Assembly (NCBI GenBank): GCA_015487435.1
Contig: WFPU01000236.1
Location: forward strand, 1 to 6,325
Length of the DNA: 6,325 nt
Origin: Sulfurimonas sp.
Lineage (GTDB): Bacteria > Campylobacterota > Campylobacteria > Campylobacterales > Sulfurimonadaceae
Direction of reading: 5' to 3'
In this document: positions 5,170-6,325 of the stretch, one piece after another
Layout: every line of letters starts with the position of its first letter
Numbering within the stretch: the stretch's first letter is position 1
Position numbers and translations under genes: made by a program
Notes under the pieces: model-generated
The model's database searches: none
Told to the model about the DNA's origin: nothing
What the model saw: the letters and a program-made list of their open reading frames with translations, nothing else

Positions 5170-5620
5170 ATTAATTAATATAGAACAAAAAGTACAAAAC
5201 ATGGGATTAAATCTTCCCGATGCTCCAGATCCAGTTGGAAATTATAAAGCAATTCTAACTTCTGAAAATGTAGCATATATATCAGGACAATTGCCTCTGC
5301 TTAATGGTGAATTACAATATAAAGGTAAAATTGGAATTAACTTATCAATTGAAGAAGGATATAAAGCGGCAGAATTATGTGCTTTAAATACATTAAGTCA
5401 TATAAAGAAAATAAAGAATTTTAATAAAGTGCTAAAAATTGATGGATATATAAATTGTTCAGAAAGTTTTACCATGCACGCAAAAGTACTTGACGGTGCA
5501 TCAGATTTGTTCTCATCTGTTCTTGGTAGTAAATCAGGACATGTCCGAAGTGTTTTGGGCTGCAATAGTCTACCATTAGATTCAGCAGTAGAAATAGTGG
5601 TTACAATAGAACTGAAATAA
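5156..5620 (+). CDS. RidA/YjgF/Rid-family protein
   Basis: A 154-aa member of the RidA superfamily, a trimeric cytosolic fold that hydrolyses reactive enamine/imine intermediates. It resembles the longer YER057c/UK114-like subgroup: an N-terminal helix (INIEQKVQNMGLNLP), then AYISGQLPL (41-49), GKIGINLSIEEGY (57-69), NGxS-type GASDLFSSVLG (114-124) and HVRSVLGCNSLPLDSAVEI (129-147). Arg131 and Glu146 occupy the positions of the substrate-binding Arg105 and Glu120 of E. coli RidA. The frame is open upstream to 5090, but I chose GTG 5156 because GGAGGG (5140-5145) inside the SDR gene precedes it and homologues begin near this helix; ATG 5138 and ATG 5201 are alternatives. It overlaps the SDR by 14 bp. 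It probably clears a product of the LLM enzyme. Confidence 0.9.
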   Translation: MDTDKLINIEQKVQNMGLNLPDAPDPVGNYKAILTSENVAYISGQLPLLNGELQYKGKIGINLSIEEGYKAAELCALNTLSHIKKIKNFNKVLKIDGYINCSESFTMHAKVLDGASDLFSSVLGSKSGHVRSVLGCNSLPLDSAVEIVVTIELK

Positions 5621-5643
5621 TATTATGTTAAAATTTAGAACTT

Positions 5644-5664
5644 TCAAGTACATTGTCAACTTGA
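5644..5664. promoter_or_regulatory. Candidate HxlR operator (inverted repeat TCAAGT-N9-ACTTGA)
   Basis: A perfect 6-bp inverted repeat (5644-5649 and 5659-5664) with a 9-bp spacer surrounds the -35 hexamer of the HxlR gene. Binding there would block the promoter, as expected for autorepression by a winged-helix dimer. No second copy was found upstream of the LLM or PNPOx genes. Confidence 0.5.
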
Positions 5665-5681
5665 TAGATATGGCTTAAAAT
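5653..5681 (+). promoter_or_regulatory. Promoter of the HxlR-GNAT genes
   Basis: TTGTCA (5653-5658) and TAAAAT (5676-5681) are separated by exactly 17 bp. GAGG at 5700-5703 follows as ribosome binding site, 5 nt before the ATG at 5709. Confidence 0.65.
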
Positions 5682-5708
5682 AATTAGAGCACCACAAACG
5701 AGGTTAAA

Positions 5709-6044
5709 ATGAGACATAATTCATATACATCGCATCCGGCATGCCCTATTGAAATAGTGTTTGATTTGATAGGGGGAAAGTGGAAAAGTGCAATTATTTA
5801 TAATCTTATTAATGGAACTAAGCGATACTCGTGGTTGCAAAAAAATATTCCCGGAATTACACCCAGGATGTTAACAAGACAATTGAAAGATTTACATACA
5901 AATGGTTTAATTATTAAAAAAGTATATGCAACAGTTCCTCCAACTGTGGAGTATTCCTTGAGTGAATATGGAAAAGAATTTATTCCTCTGTTTCAATTAA
6001 TGCACAATTTGGGGATAACTTTTATGAAAAATAATGATATATAA
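5709..6044 (+). CDS. HxlR-family winged-helix transcriptional regulator
   Basis: A 111-aa single-domain MarR-like DNA-binding protein of the HxlR family, near the usual length of about 105-120 aa. It has the characteristic opening CPIEIVFDLIGGKWKSAIIYNL (12-33), the recognition helix ITPRMLTRQLKDL (50-62), and the beta wing VYATVPPTVEYSLSEYG (72-88). Cys12 is the conserved N-terminal cysteine that acts as a thiol redox switch in Bacillus YodB and HypR, so a response to quinones, aldehydes or oxidants is plausible but unproven. The gene has its own promoter with an inverted repeat around the -35, suggesting autoregulation. It follows the LLM-SDR-RidA operon on the same strand and precedes a GNAT gene by 2 nt; either could be its target. 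Confidence 0.95.
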   Translation: MRHNSYTSHPACPIEIVFDLIGGKWKSAIIYNLINGTKRYSWLQKNIPGITPRMLTRQLKDLHTNGLIIKKVYATVPPTVEYSLSEYGKEFIPLFQLMHNLGITFMKNNDI

Positions 6045-6046
6045 AA

Positions 6047-6325
6047 ATGAAAGTTCAATATATACGATTAAATGATACAGATAATACACTGTTTACTCTT
6101 GCTCAGCAAGAGGATTTGAACTCCTTAGAGATGATGATTAACGAAGCATATAGAGGAGAGAAAGGCTGGACAAGAGAAACAGAACTTGTAAGTGGTACGA
6201 GAATCTCTTTTAAAGAGCTAAAGGATATACTTGAAAATGAACAAAAATATCTCTTTGTCTTAAAAAATGATCAACAAATATACTCCTGTGTATGTATCGA
6301 GAAGCGAAATAGTCATGCTTATTTA
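6047..6325 (+). CDS. GNAT-family N-acetyltransferase, N-terminal part (truncated by window edge)
   Basis: The 93 open codons from ATG 6047 run off the right edge. The sequence has the start of a GNAT fold: LAQQEDLNSLEMMINEAYRG (18-37) followed by EKGWTRETELVSGTRI (38-53), a pattern I recognise from a GNAT group with AYRGExGWT in the first helices, then strands YLFVLKND and IYSCVCIEK (69-87). The acetyl-CoA-binding Q/RxxGxG/A motif would lie beyond the window. About 15 residues precede the usual family start. It lies 2 nt after the HxlR stop and has no clear ribosome binding site, so translation is probably coupled to the HxlR gene. Substrate unknown; resistance-type or metabolic acetylation are both possible. 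Confidence 0.85.
   Translation, partial: MKVQYIRLNDTDNTLFTLAQQEDLNSLEMMINEAYRGEKGWTRETELVSGTRISFKELKDILENEQKYLFVLKNDQQIYSCVCIEKRNSHAYL

Noticed and set aside
1837..5620. Assignment as true rut genes (rutA, rutB, rutC, rutF)
   Set aside because: The proteins share only fold families; the LLM, hydrolase and RidA members match other subfamilies, so no rut symbols are given.

Overview
The window is an AT-rich bacterial chromosomal segment. Gene order, short intergenic gaps, A/T-rich extended -10 promoters and codon choice suggest a Campylobacterota (epsilonproteobacterial) host such as a Sulfurimonas-, Sulfurospirillum- or Arcobacter-like organism. This placement is an inference from style; there is no marker gene in the window. 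No rRNA, tRNA, CRISPR array or intact mobile element was recognised.

Layout. (1) 1-638, minus strand: the N-terminal part of a C5-cytosine DNA methyltransferase, cut by the left edge. (2) 747-2373: a TetR-family regulator (minus) divergent from a two-gene operon (plus) of an NTF2/SnoaL-fold protein and an isochorismatase-family cysteine hydrolase whose coding regions overlap by 4 nt. The 83-bp divergent gap holds two perfect 16-bp palindromes, TTGACTAATTAGTCAA and TTGACTATATAGTCAA, with centres 31 bp apart. They lie on top of the promoters and are the clearest regulatory signal in the window. (3) 2374-2536: a gene-poor junction with a hairpin and a possible coding remnant. Composition becomes visibly more AT-rich after it. 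(4) 2537-3073: a PNPOx-like flavin-nucleotide-binding protein. (5) 3074-3462: a non-coding stretch with a bulged hairpin, a decayed-looking reading frame and a good promoter. (6) 3463-5620: a tight operon of a luciferase-like (LLM, BA3436-type) flavin oxidoreductase, a short-chain dehydrogenase and a RidA/YjgF-family protein. (7) 5709-6325: an HxlR-family regulator with its own promoter and a candidate operator, followed 2 nt later by the start of a GNAT acetyltransferase cut by the right edge.

How it may work together. The regulators are two families that often sense electrophiles or oxidants, and each carries a cysteine in a suggestive place. The enzymes (LLM monooxygenase, RidA, SDR, PNPOx-fold flavin protein and, in the neighbouring operon, an isochorismatase hydrolase under TetR control) repeat at fold level the parts list of the Rut pyrimidine-catabolism pathway, although they belong to different subfamilies. 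I infer an uncharacterised oxidative catabolic or detoxification module; the substrate cannot be read from sequence. The most unusual protein-level observation is that the SDR lacks the catalytic Tyr (Ser155 instead) and apparently the active-site Asn (Ala112), while keeping Ser140 and Lys159.
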